64,000 bases of DNA, taken from contig NZ_FOSK01000010.1 of the NCBI RefSeq assembly GCF_900114245.1, positions 168,264 to 232,263 on the forward strand, in the 5' to 3' direction. Both the position numbers and the translations under genes were made by a program. The notes under the pieces were generated by a model. It had not been told where the DNA came from and did not search any database. It was given only the letters and a program-made list of their open reading frames with translations. Each line of letters starts with the position of its first letter. The stretch's first letter is position 1. The stretch is from Pseudovibrio ascidiaceicola. Its GTDB lineage: Bacteria; Pseudomonadota; Alphaproteobacteria; Rhizobiales; Stappiaceae. Below, piece by piece: positions 25,306-34,450 of the stretch.

Positions 25306-27603
25306 TTACACCCGAACTTTCATGGTCTCAGCTCGTTCAGCGAGACGATACAGCTGGTCGCGACCTGGGTGATAAGGTTCTGGCCAGTAAACCCCTTTGT
25401 CGCCAAGATCAGCAGCTGCGTGCAGCGTCCAGTACGGATCTGACAGATGCGGACGTGCCAAGCAGACAAGATCTGCGCGACCAGCCATCAAAATGGAGTT
25501 TACGTGGTCTGGTTCGTAGATGTTGCCGACCGCCATGGTTTTCATGCCAGCGTCATTGCGGATGCGATCAGAAAACGGCACCTGGAACATGCGGCCATAG
25601 ACTGGCTGAGCCCGAGTACTGGTCTGACCTGCGGAAACGTCACAGATATCAACGTTAGCAGCATCCAGCATGCGGGCGATTTCTACAGCCTCATCTGGTG
25701 TGAGGCCTTCGTCCTCGACCCAGTCCGTTGCTGAGATCCGTACGGACATCGGCTTATCCTTTGGCCATGCCTCACGCACCGCCTTGATGACTTCCAGCGG
25801 GTATCTCATGCGGTTTTCCAGTGATCCGCCGTATTCATCCTCACGTTGGTTGGTGAGTGGTGAAATGAAGGAGGACAGCAAGTATCCGTGAGCGCAGTGG
25901 ACTTCGATCATGTCGAAACCAGATGCATCTGCCATCTTCGCCGCGTTCACAAACTCTTCTTTCACGCGGTCCATGTCCGCACGGTCCATCTGCTTTGGCG
26001 TCTGATTTTGCTCAGACCAGGCAATTGGAGAAGCTGCGAGAAGTGGCCAATTGCCGTCTTTCAGCGGTGCGTCCATCTCTTCCCAACCAAGCTGCGTCGA
26101 GCCTTTTGGACCGGCATGGCCAAGCTGACAGCAGATCTTTGCATTGCTGTGTTCGTGTACGAAGTTGGTGATACGTTTCCAAGCGGTTTGGTGTTCAGAT
26201 GCGTATAGGCCCGGGCAACCTGGTGTGATGCGACCATCAGCGCTGACGCACGTCATCTCAACAACAACCATGCCTGCACCGCCTTTGGCGCGTTCGCCAT
26301 AGTGAGCAAGATGCCAGTCCGTGGTCATCCCGTTTTCTGCCTTGTACTGCGCCATTGGAGAGACAACCACGCGGTTGATCAGGTCCATTTCTCGCAGTTT
26401 GAACGGTGCGAACATTGGTGGGCGCGGAGCGTTATCGGTGTCTGATACTCCTGCCTGATTTTGGAACCAGCCTTCTGCTGTGCCTAACCATTCTGCATCG
26501 CGTTCACGAAGGTTTTCATGAGAGATTCGCTGTGAGCGCGTCAGAAGCGAGTAGTTGAACTGGACTGGGTCCAGATGCAGGTAACGTTCGACATTTTCGA
26601 ACCATTCGAGGGAGTTACGAGCTGCAGATTGAAGCTTTAGAACTTCCAGACGGCGCTCATCCTCGTATTTTTGGAAGGCGTCTTGAATAGAGTTTTCGCT
26701 GTGCAAGTAGTCTGCCAGTGCGATGGCGCTTTCCATGGCAAGCTTGGAGCCCGAACCGATGGAAAAATGTGCGGTTGCTGCGGCATCGCCCATGAGGACA
26801 AGGTTTTCATGGGACCACTTATCGCAGAGCACACGCGGGAAATTGATCCAAGCAGAGCCACGGACGTGGTTTGCGTTGGTCATCAACTCATTGCCGCCAA
26901 GATGCTTTTCGAAGATCCTCTCGCAAGTCCGACACGATTCAGCCTGGCTCATATCTGCAAAGCCGAACGCCTCATAGGTCTCTTCTGTACACTCTACAAT
27001 GAAAGTCGCGGTGTCATCATCGAACTGGTAGGCGTGCGCCCAGATCCAACCGTGTTCTGTCTCTTCAAAAATGAAGGTGAAAGCATCGTCGAATTTCTGG
27101 TGGGTGCCGAGCCAGACAAACTTGCATTTGCGGGTGTCGATGTCTGGCTTGAAGTACTCGGCAAACTCTGTGCGGCTGGTGGAGTTCAGACCATCTGCTG
27201 CAACAACGAGGTCGTAATCACCCATGAACTCTTTTGCGCTTGTGTAGTTGCGCTCGAATTCCATGTTTACGCCAAGCTCTTTAGCCCGGTCCTGAAGGAG
27301 CAGAAGTAGCTGCTTGCGGCCAATACCGCAGAAGCCATGACCGCTGGAGACGTGGCAGGTATCTCGGTAGTGAACCGCGATATCATCCCAATAAGCAAAG
27401 TGCGCGCGGATGGCTTCAGCGCTTTTTTCGTCGTTGACCTTGAAGTTGTCCAGCGTTTCATCGGAGAGAACAACACCCCAACCGAAGGTGTCATCAAACT
27501 TATTTCGCTCGATGACTGTGACCTCATGTTGAGGATCTCGTAGCTTCATGCTGATTGCGAAATAAAGACCTGCCGGGCCGCCTCCAAGACATGCGACTTT
27601 CAT
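25306..27603 (-). CDS. Bifunctional 2-aminobenzoyl-CoA monooxygenase/reductase (FAD monooxygenase fused to Old Yellow Enzyme)
   Basis: 765 residues from the ATG at 27603 (GGGGGAGAG just upstream; the eight extra residues to 27627 are not used). The N-terminal half is a flavoprotein monooxygenase: [52 protein letters not shown]. From about residue 400 an Old Yellow Enzyme/NADH:flavin oxidoreductase domain begins, [20 protein letters not shown], with [19 protein letters not shown] and [16 protein letters not shown]. This fusion is known from 2-aminobenzoyl-CoA monooxygenase/reductase and salicylyl-CoA 5-hydroxylase. It hydroxylates and dearomatizes the CoA-activated ring. First gene of the operon. 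Confidence 0.92.
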   Translation of the reverse strand: MKVACLGGGPAGLYFAISMKLRDPQHEVTVIERNKFDDTFGWGVVLSDETLDNFKVNDEKSAEAIRAHFAYWDDIAVHYRDTCHVSSGHGFCGIGRKQLLLLLQDRAKELGVNMEFERNYTSAKEFMGDYDLVVAADGLNSTSRTEFAEYFKPDIDTRKCKFVWLGTHQKFDDAFTFIFEETEHGWIWAHAYQFDDDTATFIVECTEETYEAFGFADMSQAESCRTCERIFEKHLGGNELMTNANHVRGSAWINFPRVLCDKWSHENLVLMGDAAATAHFSIGSGSKLAMESAIALADYLHSENSIQDAFQKYEDERRLEVLKLQSAARNSLEWFENVERYLHLDPVQFNYSLLTRSQRISHENLRERDAEWLGTAEGWFQNQAGVSDTDNAPRPPMFAPFKLREMDLINRVVVSPMAQYKAENGMTTDWHLAHYGERAKGGAGMVVVEMTCVSADGRITPGCPGLYASEHQTAWKRITNFVHEHSNAKICCQLGHAGPKGSTQLGWEEMDAPLKDGNWPLLAASPIAWSEQNQTPKQMDRADMDRVKEEFVNAAKMADASGFDMIEVHCAHGYLLSSFISPLTNQREDEYGGSLENRMRYPLEVIKAVREAWPKDKPMSVRISATDWVEDEGLTPDEAVEIARMLDAANVDICDVSAGQTSTRAQPVYGRMFQVPFSDRIRNDAGMKTMAVGNIYEPDHVNSILMAGRADLVCLARPHLSDPYWTLHAAADLGDKGVYWPEPYHPGRDQLYRLAERAETMKVRV

Positions 27604-27897
27604 TGCTCTCTCCCCCTTAGGCTGCAACTGCCTAATTCCAACTTGAGATAAGCGTGACAGGTTTTTTAAATTATTTCAAATATAAAATATCTAAGCATAA
27701 AATATGTGAAACGCTGCCGGTTTTCAGTTTAACATGCTGTATTTTATGAATTTATTTTTGATTTGTGGTGAGCAGAGCAATACGGGTAGGAAAATATATT
27801 TATCACGCAAATGTCGTTGATATATCTATATCAGCACGAAATGCGGAGTTCTGGCAAGCAATGATTCTGTGTAGGTATCATAAAAAATGCGACGGCC
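27604..27897. other. Promoter region of the catabolic operon
   Basis: About 290 bp, very AT-rich between 27655 and 27760. It contains the imperfect dyad at 27674–27711 and, at the far end, the terminator of the MBL gene. No gene is visible. Confidence 0.5.
27674..27711. promoter_or_regulatory. Candidate operator for the operon MarR regulator
   Basis: TTTCAAATAT (27674–27683) and ATATGTGAAA (27702–27711) form an inverted repeat matching at 9 of 10 positions, separated by 18 bp, about 70 bp upstream of the monooxygenase ATG. The position suits a repressor site overlapping the promoter. No binding evidence; the region is AT-rich so chance dyads are possible. Confidence 0.35.
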
Positions 27898-27911
27898 TCA
27901 GACCGTCGCAT
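27887..27911 (-). terminator. Intrinsic terminator of the MBL gene
   Basis: Stem ATGCGACGG (27887–27895) with CCGTCGCAT (27903–27911), 7-nt loop, followed on the minus strand by a run of T at 27887–27882. The stem overlaps the MBL stop codon (27898–27900). Confidence 0.85.
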
Positions 27912-28716
27912 GTGCTGGAAATTCAATTTCCTGACCATCGAAGGCGGGTGAAACACCTTCTGGAAGCTCTGTCTGCAAGCGTCCATAATCCAGATCGCAA
28001 TGCAGGTTGGTGAGGATACTCTTGGCAGGCTTCATCCTCTCAATCCACTCCAATGCATCGTTGACGCAGAAGTGGCTTTGATGTGGCTTCTGACGCAGTG
28101 CATCTACAATCCATGTATCCAACCCTTTCAATGCATGAAAGCTGCTGTCCGGGATATCGTTGACGTCAGGTGTGTATGCCAGATCCTGAAAGCGGAAACC
28201 AAGTGCATCAATGTCGCCGTGATGAACGAGAAATGGTAGCGCAGTGATTGGGCCCCCTGCTCCGTCTATGGTGACAGGTACTCCATCCGTCAGGCGATTC
28301 TCGCTCAGGATGGGCGGATAACCGGAACCTGGTGGGGTAACAAAGCAGTAATCAAAGGCAGAGCGGACGCGCTTTGATGTGAAGTCATCCATGTAGACCG
28401 GCACTTTGGCACGCTGCATGAGTGCGAAAAAGCGCAGGTCATCAATACCATGCAAGTGGTCTGCGTGGGCGTGGGTATAGAGCACTGCGTCCACTTGTGT
28501 GACGCCAGCTGCCAGCATCTGCTCACGCAAATCCGGCCCGGTATCGACAATTATCGTTGTCGTGCCTTTTTCAGAGAACCGCTGAACCAGCAAAGCACAT
28601 CGACGGCGGCGGTTTTTGGGCTCATTGGGGTCACATTCGCCCCAATCACCACCAATCCTTGGTACGCCGGTAGATGAGCCGCAGCCCAGAATAGTGACCT
28701 TAAAATTGCTGGTCAT
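27898..28716 (-). CDS. MBL-fold metallohydrolase (PhnP-like phosphodiesterase family)
   Basis: 272 residues from the ATG at 28716 with GAGAGG upstream; the longer frame to 28845 would run into the TatD gene. It opens VTILGCGSSTGVPRIGGDWG, then VDTGPDLREQML and the metal motif YTHAHADHLHGIDDLR (H-x-H-x-D-H), with further ligands in LVHHGD and the terminal ILTNLHCDLDY. This is the family of TatD-adjacent MBL hydrolases related to phosphoribosyl cyclic phosphodiesterase PhnP. No phn genes are nearby, so the substrate is open. It is 49 bp downstream of tatD in the housekeeping block. Confidence 0.87.
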   Translation of the reverse strand: MTSNFKVTILGCGSSTGVPRIGGDWGECDPNEPKNRRRRCALLVQRFSEKGTTTIIVDTGPDLREQMLAAGVTQVDAVLYTHAHADHLHGIDDLRFFALMQRAKVPVYMDDFTSKRVRSAFDYCFVTPPGSGYPPILSENRLTDGVPVTIDGAGGPITALPFLVHHGDIDALGFRFQDLAYTPDVNDIPDSSFHALKGLDTWIVDALRQKPHQSHFCVNDALEWIERMKPAKSILTNLHCDLDYGRLQTELPEGVSPAFDGQEIEFPAHATV

Positions 28717-28765
28717 CGGTCCTCTCAAAATACAATGGCAGTACAAGCCGCATGAGTTTAGCCAA

Positions 28766-29548
28766 TTAAGCCGGATGTGGCACTTTGGAAAACAGGCGCA
28801 GAAAATTTTGTGTCGTGGCTTCGGCCATTTCCTCTTCAGAAACACCCAGTGCTTCAGCCAAAACCTTGTTGGTGTGCGCTACATAAGCTGGTTCGTTACG
28901 CTTGCCACGCCATGGCTGGGGCGCAAGATACGGAGCATCTGTTTCAACAAGAAGGCGATCCATCGGAAGTTCTGCTGCGATCTCGCGCAGTTCGGTGGAG
29001 CGCTTAAAAGTCAAAATGCCGGAGAAGGAGACGTAAAGACCAAGCTCCAGTCCTTTCATTGCCAGCTCCTTGCCAGAGGAGAAGCAATGAAGCAGCGCTG
29101 GGAAGCTGCCAGCTTTCATTTCTTCTTCCAGGATGCGCATCATATCTTCATCGGCATCGCGGCTATGAATCACCAGCGGCAGCTGGGTTTCTCGTGCTGC
29201 AGCAATATGGGTGCGCAGCACCTTTTCCTGATCTTCTGGAGATGCGTTGTCGTAGAAGTAATCCAGACCAGCTTCTCCGATTGCGACGACTTTGGGGTGC
29301 TTTGCAAGCTCCACCAATTCTTCAGTGGTGACGTCGGTTTCTTCTCCGGCCTGATGTGGGTGGGTTCCAACAGAGCAGTAAACGCTGTCGTAGGCTTCAG
29401 CTATCTCTTTGATCTGCTCGAACTTGCGGACACGTGTGCAGATGGTGACCATCAGCTTGACGCCAGCTTCGTGGGCGCGCTCGATGATCTGGTCGCGTTC
29501 TTCTGCAAAATCCGGAAAGTCCAGATGACAATGACTATCAACTAACAT
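28766..29548 (-). CDS. TatD-family metal-dependent DNase
   Basis: 260 residues from the ATG at 29548; an in-frame GTG at 29554 is an alternative and has GGAGG about 11 nt upstream. MLVDSHCHLDFPDF carries the first metal-binding H-x-H; VAIGEAGLDYFYDNASPEDQ, LVIHSRDADED, LLHCFSSGKELA and LLVETDAPYLAP carry the other metal ligands of the TIM barrel. TatD enzymes are 3'-5' nucleases and D-aminoacyl-tRNA or proof-reading roles have been proposed. It lies between metG and the MBL gene, as in many alphaproteobacteria. Confidence 0.92.
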   Translation of the reverse strand: MLVDSHCHLDFPDFAEERDQIIERAHEAGVKLMVTICTRVRKFEQIKEIAEAYDSVYCSVGTHPHQAGEETDVTTEELVELAKHPKVVAIGEAGLDYFYDNASPEDQEKVLRTHIAAARETQLPLVIHSRDADEDMMRILEEEMKAGSFPALLHCFSSGKELAMKGLELGLYVSFSGILTFKRSTELREIAAELPMDRLLVETDAPYLAPQPWRGKRNEPAYVAHTNKVLAEALGVSEEEMAEATTQNFLRLFSKVPHPA

Positions 29549-29643
29549 GGTCACAGCAAAAGCGCCTCCAGCGCGATTCTGTCAATAGGTCCTGTAGACC
29601 TCTTGTTTTATCTCAGTGGTAAATACCAGCGTATTTACCTCAT

Positions 29644-29669
29644 AAAAAAGGGAGGCATATGCGCCTCCC
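29644..29669 (-). terminator. Intrinsic terminator after metG
   Basis: GGGAGGC (29650–29656) pairs with GCCTCCC (29663–29669) over a 6-nt loop; on the minus strand a six-T run follows at 29649–29644. It lies 25 bp past the metG stop. Confidence 0.88.
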
Positions 29670-29693
29670 CTTAAAGCTACATAAATTGGCGTT

Positions 29694-31247
29694 TTATTCC
29701 GCTGTTTCCGGCTCAACATAGCGTGGGAACACACCCTGTGGCTTCGGTAAATCACGACCACCTTGCAGACGACCAGCTTCACCCAATAGTGCGAATGAGC
29801 GTTCGTCTTCGTTCAGCACCAACAGGTCCAGCAGTTTGGCTGCGGAGCCCGGCATGACTGGCTGTGCGAGAATGCCAACCTGACGGATGATCTCAGCGGT
29901 GGTGTAAAGGACGGTGGCCATGCGCTCGGGGTCTGTCTTCTTCAGTGCCCAAGGTTCCTGAGAGGCAAAGTAGCGGTTTGCTTCCCCAACAGTAGACCAG
30001 ATACATGCCAATGCATGGTGGATTTCTTGCTTAGCCATGAAACCACGGCATTTTTCGAGCATCTCATCAGCTTGCTGCAAGATTGCCTTGTCTTCATCAG
30101 AGAACTCGCCCGGGACTGGCAGTTTACCCTCGCAGTTCTTGAAGATCATGGAGAGCGAACGTTGTGCAAGGTTGCCAATGTCATTGGCAAGGTCTGCGTT
30201 GATGCGGTTCACCATTGCTTCGTGGTTGTAGTTGCCATCCTGACCGAATGGAACTTCACGCAGGAAGAAGTAGCGAATTTGGTCGAGGCCGTAGGTTTCT
30301 ACCAGATCGCGTGGTGCGATGACGTTGCCCAGAGACTTGGACATCTTCTCACCAGAGTTGAACAGGAAACCGTGAGCAAACACACGCTCTGGCAGAGGTA
30401 CGCCTGCAGACATGAGGAATGCTGGCCAGTAGACTGCGTGGAAGCGAATGATGTCCTTGCCGATGATATGAGCGTTAGCAGGCCAGAACTTGGCCATTTC
30501 GCCGTCCAAATCCGGGTAACCAAGCGCAGTAAGGTAGTTGGTCAGCGCATCGACCCACACATACATGACGTGCTTCTCGTCACCTGGCACCGGGATGCCC
30601 CAGTCAAAGGTGGTGCGGGAGATGGACAGGTCCTTCAGACCGCCTTTGACAAAGCTCATGACTTCGTTGCGGCGCGCATTTGGACCTACGAAATCCGGGT
30701 TCTTCTCGTAGAGCTCGATCAGCTTGTCTTCGTAAGCTGAGAGACGGAAGAAGTAACTTTCTTCTTGGACCCATTCGACAGGTGTGCCCTGAGGGCCGTA
30801 ACGAACGCCGTCTTCGCGAACTTCGGTTTCGCCTTCCTGATAGTAGGCTTCGTCACGTACGGAGTACCAACCGGCGTAACTGTCTTTGTAGATGTCGCCA
30901 GAATCAGCCATTTTCTGCCAGATTGCCTGACAGGATTTATAGTGACGCTCTTCGTTGGTCTGAATGAAGTCGTCATTAGAACAGCCCAGCATTTCCACCA
31001 TTTCGCGGAAGAGCTTGGAGTTCTTATCAGCAAGATCTGAAGGTGACATGCCTTCCTTGACGGCGGTCTGAAGCATCTTCTGACCATGTACATCGGTACC
31101 TGTCAGGAAATGTACTTCTCGGCCATCCAGTTTCTGGAAGCGGGCCAGCACGTCAGTTGCAATTGCCTCGTAGGCATGGCCGATATGCGGCTCACCATTT
31201 GGGTAGGAAATTGCTGTTGTAATATAGAAAGGCGATTTTTCTGTCAT
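29694..31247 (-). CDS. metG: Methionyl-tRNA synthetase
   Basis: 517 residues, the short alphaproteobacterial form without the C-terminal dimerization domain. Class I signatures: [20 protein letters not shown] (HIGH) near the N-terminus and [18 protein letters not shown] (KMSKS) near residue 300; the tRNA-binding helical domain follows. There is no four-cysteine zinc knuckle between residues 120 and 160, as is common in this subgroup. Charges tRNA-Met. Part of the tmk–holB–metG–tatD order. Confidence 0.96.
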   Translation of the reverse strand: MTEKSPFYITTAISYPNGEPHIGHAYEAIATDVLARFQKLDGREVHFLTGTDVHGQKMLQTAVKEGMSPSDLADKNSKLFREMVEMLGCSNDDFIQTNEERHYKSCQAIWQKMADSGDIYKDSYAGWYSVRDEAYYQEGETEVREDGVRYGPQGTPVEWVQEESYFFRLSAYEDKLIELYEKNPDFVGPNARRNEVMSFVKGGLKDLSISRTTFDWGIPVPGDEKHVMYVWVDALTNYLTALGYPDLDGEMAKFWPANAHIIGKDIIRFHAVYWPAFLMSAGVPLPERVFAHGFLFNSGEKMSKSLGNVIAPRDLVETYGLDQIRYFFLREVPFGQDGNYNHEAMVNRINADLANDIGNLAQRSLSMIFKNCEGKLPVPGEFSDEDKAILQQADEMLEKCRGFMAKQEIHHALACIWSTVGEANRYFASQEPWALKKTDPERMATVLYTTAEIIRQVGILAQPVMPGSAAKLLDLLVLNEDERSFALLGEAGRLQGGRDLPKPQGVFPRYVEPETAE

Positions 31248-31321
31248 ATCCTAAAGCGATCTTTTGATCCGGGATCTAAATCTGGAAAATTCTTTGGGTT
31301 TGTGGCCCAAAAAGACGTAGG

Positions 31322-32383
31322 TCAGCTCGTGCTTGCTTTCCGCAGGTCAGCGAGAAAAGACAATACAACTTGCTTGCGATCGAGGTTTAAAGCATCTGCT
31401 GTTGAGGCAGCGCGGCCCACCTTTTCCCACAAGTCAGCCCACCTGACAAGCGCATCCGGCTTTGTGCTTGCATCTTTACGCAGTTGATTGCTCAAGAATG
31501 TGCGGGTCAGCTCCAAAAATGTGTTCCATGCGTCTTCTGCGCCGCGCCCCGAAACTTTATCCGCAAAGCTATGTGCGCGGATCATATCCAGATTGGTGAC
31601 GGTTTCGACAAGGCCCGTAAACTCCTGTGCAATTTGCAGTGCTCCGCCGTTTGCTGCCAATGCAGCCTGACGCAAACTGCCATCTGCCAGCGTGTGAAGA
31701 GCCTGCGTGTTGCCTGATAGAGCGCAGCCCATTTCAGTCAGCGCTTGCTCAATAGTCTGCTCTTCCAGTTTGCGCATGGATAGCTTGCGGCATCTGGAGC
31801 GTATTGTTGGTAAAAGACGTCCGGGATTGTGTGAAAGCAGGATAAAGAGCGATTGCTTTGGTGGTTCCTCGAGAATCTTAAGCAGAGCGTTAGCTGCTGA
31901 CTGGTTCATGTCATCAGCGGAATCAACAAGACAGATGCGCCAGTTTCCACCTGCTGCCGTTGATCCAAAGAAGCCTGTGGTCTTGCGCACTTCATCAACA
32001 GGAAGGTCGCGCTTGAAACGCTTTCCTTTCAAGTCCCATGGACGGCGCAGATGCAGAAGGTCTGCATGAGAACCTGCGGCAATCATTTGAGAGCTATGGC
32101 TTTCTGGCGGTACGTACAGGCTGTTTGCAGCCATCACAGGTGTAGAGAAGCGGTCCGGGTGCTCTAGTATGAAGCGTGCGAAACGAAACGCCAGAGTGGC
32201 TTTGCCGATGCCTTTGGGGCCGCCGAGGATCCATGCATGATGAAATCGCTGTGATCTGTAAGCATCAAGCAATTCGGTTTCTGCTAGTTCGTGGCCGTAA
32301 AGGCGGGATTGCTCGCGCGGCAGCGGAAGGCCTTCGACCTCGTCGAACTCAGGGACTTCTTCGATTATGGGAGCTTTCGCCAT
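31322..32383 (-). CDS. holB: DNA polymerase III delta' subunit
   Basis: 353 residues. AAA+ features: HHAWILGGPKGIGKATLAFRFARF with the P-loop, WRICLVDSADDMNQSAANALLKILEEPP with Walker B and the conserved LLKxLEEPP, and ILLSHNPGRLLPTIRSRCRKL with the SRC arginine finger of clamp-loader subunits. The zinc-knuckle cysteines of E. coli delta' are absent, as in other alphaproteobacteria. It loads the sliding clamp at the fork. Located 20 bp after tmk. Confidence 0.94.
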   Translation of the reverse strand: MAKAPIIEEVPEFDEVEGLPLPREQSRLYGHELAETELLDAYRSQRFHHAWILGGPKGIGKATLAFRFARFILEHPDRFSTPVMAANSLYVPPESHSSQMIAAGSHADLLHLRRPWDLKGKRFKRDLPVDEVRKTTGFFGSTAAGGNWRICLVDSADDMNQSAANALLKILEEPPKQSLFILLSHNPGRLLPTIRSRCRKLSMRKLEEQTIEQALTEMGCALSGNTQALHTLADGSLRQAALAANGGALQIAQEFTGLVETVTNLDMIRAHSFADKVSGRGAEDAWNTFLELTRTFLSNQLRKDASTKPDALVRWADLWEKVGRAASTADALNLDRKQVVLSFLADLRKASTS

Positions 32384-32403
32384 ACTCTCTTTTCCCTGAT
32401 TGC

Positions 32404-33069
32404 CTACGGACGTGCCGTATCTTGTTTGATCTGCTCTTCAAAGCGGCTTTGGACGGCCTGCCAGATATCTTCAGTCACTTTGTCCTGAGACTGATCACCA
32501 TCAATCACAACAATGCGGTCTGGCTCATTACGGGCCATATCCAGAAACATTTCTTGTCTGCGACGGTGTGTTTCCAAGGTATCTGTTTCAAAGCGATCCG
32601 GACCGTCAAACTCGACGGGAGCTGTGCGTTTTGAGACCCGAGCCAAACCGACTTCAGGTGTCACGTTGATCAGTAAGGTCATATCGGGATTATGGCCTGC
32701 GATTGCGACCTGTTGCAAGGCTTCGACTGTTTGCGGAGGCACGCCAGATTCGCCCTGATAAACGCGGGATGAATCGGCAAATCGGTCGCATAGGACCCAT
32801 TTGTCATCGTCTAGTGCTGGCTTGATCAGCGTATCGATATGGTCTGCGCGGGCAGCTGCAAAAAGGACTGCCTCAGCTGTTACGCCATAACCTTTTGCAG
32901 CACCGGACAGCAGAACTTCGCGAATGAGTTCTGCGCCTTGAGAGCCGCCCGGTTCACGTGTGGTGATCGCTTCAATGCCTTTGGACGCGAGCTTGTCGCG
33001 TAAGCGCTGAATTTGAGTAGACTTACCGGCGCCCTCGCCACCCTCAAAACTGATAAAAATACCCGGCAA
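32404..33069 (-). CDS. tmk: Thymidylate kinase
   Basis: 221 residues from a TTG at 33069, giving PGIFISFEGGEGAGKSTQIQ as N-terminus, with GGAGG about 11 nt upstream; a further in-frame TTG lies at 33087. P-loop EGGEGAGKST, the DR motif in LCDRFADSSRVYQ, and TREPGGSQGAELIR (LID/substrate loop) are diagnostic. It phosphorylates dTMP to dTDP. 54 bp from the upstream carboxypeptidase-like gene and probably co-transcribed. Confidence 0.94.
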   Translation of the reverse strand: MPGIFISFEGGEGAGKSTQIQRLRDKLASKGIEAITTREPGGSQGAELIREVLLSGAAKGYGVTAEAVLFAAARADHIDTLIKPALDDDKWVLCDRFADSSRVYQGESGVPPQTVEALQQVAIAGHNPDMTLLINVTPEVGLARVSKRTAPVEFDGPDRFETDTLETHRRRQEMFLDMARNEPDRIVVIDGDQSQDKVTEDIWQAVQSRFEEQIKQDTARP

Positions 33070-33123
33070 CGTCGAACAGGCCTCCAAGACCTTCGGAAGT
33101 CAGTAGATCTGAAATCCGGTTCT

Positions 33124-34341
33124 CTAGAACAACTGGTAGAAGAACTCACCTAGCGCGTCCCAAGCACGGCCTTGCAGGTCTCCCATGGCTACATCCTCTC
33201 CTGTAACCAGTGTTGCCCGATAAATCACGTCATTTTTGGAAAGAACCTGCAGTTCTCCAACTTCCATTCCCTCTTTAATCGGTGCGGGAATAGGTCCGTT
33301 GTAAACAACGCGCAGTTGGTATTTGTCTTTTTCGTTGGGATTGATAAGCGTTGCGACGGCATCATTTGTCTTTAACGAGACTGTTGTTCTCTTGCCGCCA
33401 TACACTTGTGCGTCGCTGACAAGATCGCCTTTGCGGTAAAACTGTTCGAGTTTAAGACCGGAGAATGTTGGCAACAGCAGAGTTTTCATGTCCTGAACGC
33501 GATCCTGCATCGTCGGGGATGCTGCAATAGCGGCCACATAGCGGCGACCGTTACTGTCGAGCGTACCAAGCGCCGCAAAGCCTTCTCTCTCAGAGAAGCC
33601 GGCTCCAAACCCATCAAGACCTTCGATATCCCGAATAAGCGGGTTCTTGTTGCGCTGAGTGATTTTGTTCCAGGTAAAGCGATCCATGGAAAACACAGAA
33701 TGCAGTTCAGGCTCATGTTCCAGAACATACGCCGCCAAGATTGTCAGGTCTTCCAGTGTGGTTTTGTGGTTCTCGTCAGGAAAACCCGTCGGATTGGTAA
33801 AATTGGAATTTTCCATGCCAATGGACTTGGCAAGCTTGTTCATCTCCCGCGCAAAATTGGCTTCACTGCCTGCGAGCCCCTCTGCCAGAATGATAGCAGC
33901 ATCGTTGGCGCTCTGAACGATAAGACCGTACATCAGGTCATTCACGGGAACAGAGGAGTTCAGGCGGGCGAACATGGTGGTGACGCGGGCGGGTGCGCCG
34001 CCTGTCCGCCAGGCATGTTCGCTGACCTTGAAGGTGGTTTGCGGGGTGATGTCACCGGCATGCAGTGCCTGCTGCACCGTTACGGCGGTCATTAGTTTGG
34101 TGAGATTTGCCGGGGCAAGCAGAACCTGAGAGTTTTTTGAGAAGATTAGTGACTTGTTGGAGAAGTCATAAAGAGTGGCTGCTTTGGCTTTTATCTCAAC
34201 TGCATGAGCTGCTGGAGATGCGAGTAGTGCGCAGAGCACCGTTGCTACTATCGCTGAAAATCTCCAGCAACCCGGAGATAGCCAGCGCTTAAAGTTGCTT
34301 AGAGATTTATGCTGTTTGCACTTCTGCCACCCAACCTGCAC
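33124..34341 (-). CDS. D-alanyl-D-alanine carboxypeptidase (DacC/PBP5) family protein lacking catalytic residues
   Basis: 405 residues, GTG start, with a hydrophobic export segment (SAIVATVLCALLASPAAHA). The family fold is clear: VEIKAKAATLYDFSN, LMYGLIVQSANDAAIILAEG with the S-x-N motif at 144–146, and the C-terminal PBP5_C-like beta domain from about residue 300. However, the S-x-x-K box reads N79-L-T-K82, with Asn in place of the acyl-forming serine, and the K-T-G box reads G245-A-G247. Both changes are plain in the DNA. It lies in the rlpA–tmk–holB order where an active DacC is often found. Probably a non-catalytic peptidoglycan-binding or regulatory member. Confidence 0.85.
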   Translation of the reverse strand: MQVGWQKCKQHKSLSNFKRWLSPGCWRFSAIVATVLCALLASPAAHAVEIKAKAATLYDFSNKSLIFSKNSQVLLAPANLTKLMTAVTVQQALHAGDITPQTTFKVSEHAWRTGGAPARVTTMFARLNSSVPVNDLMYGLIVQSANDAAIILAEGLAGSEANFAREMNKLAKSIGMENSNFTNPTGFPDENHKTTLEDLTILAAYVLEHEPELHSVFSMDRFTWNKITQRNKNPLIRDIEGLDGFGAGFSEREGFAALGTLDSNGRRYVAAIAASPTMQDRVQDMKTLLLPTFSGLKLEQFYRKGDLVSDAQVYGGKRTTVSLKTNDAVATLINPNEKDKYQLRVVYNGPIPAPIKEGMEVGELQVLSKNDVIYRATLVTGEDVAMGDLQGRAWDALGEFFYQLF

Positions 34342-34450
34342 GCCTGTGTCTCCCTGAATGTTTTTAGAGAGGCTATGCTACGCCCCATCCCCTAAAACAA
34401 ACACTAACGCAGGTCAGCAGACTGGGTAAAGCCGTTTAAAACTAAATGAC

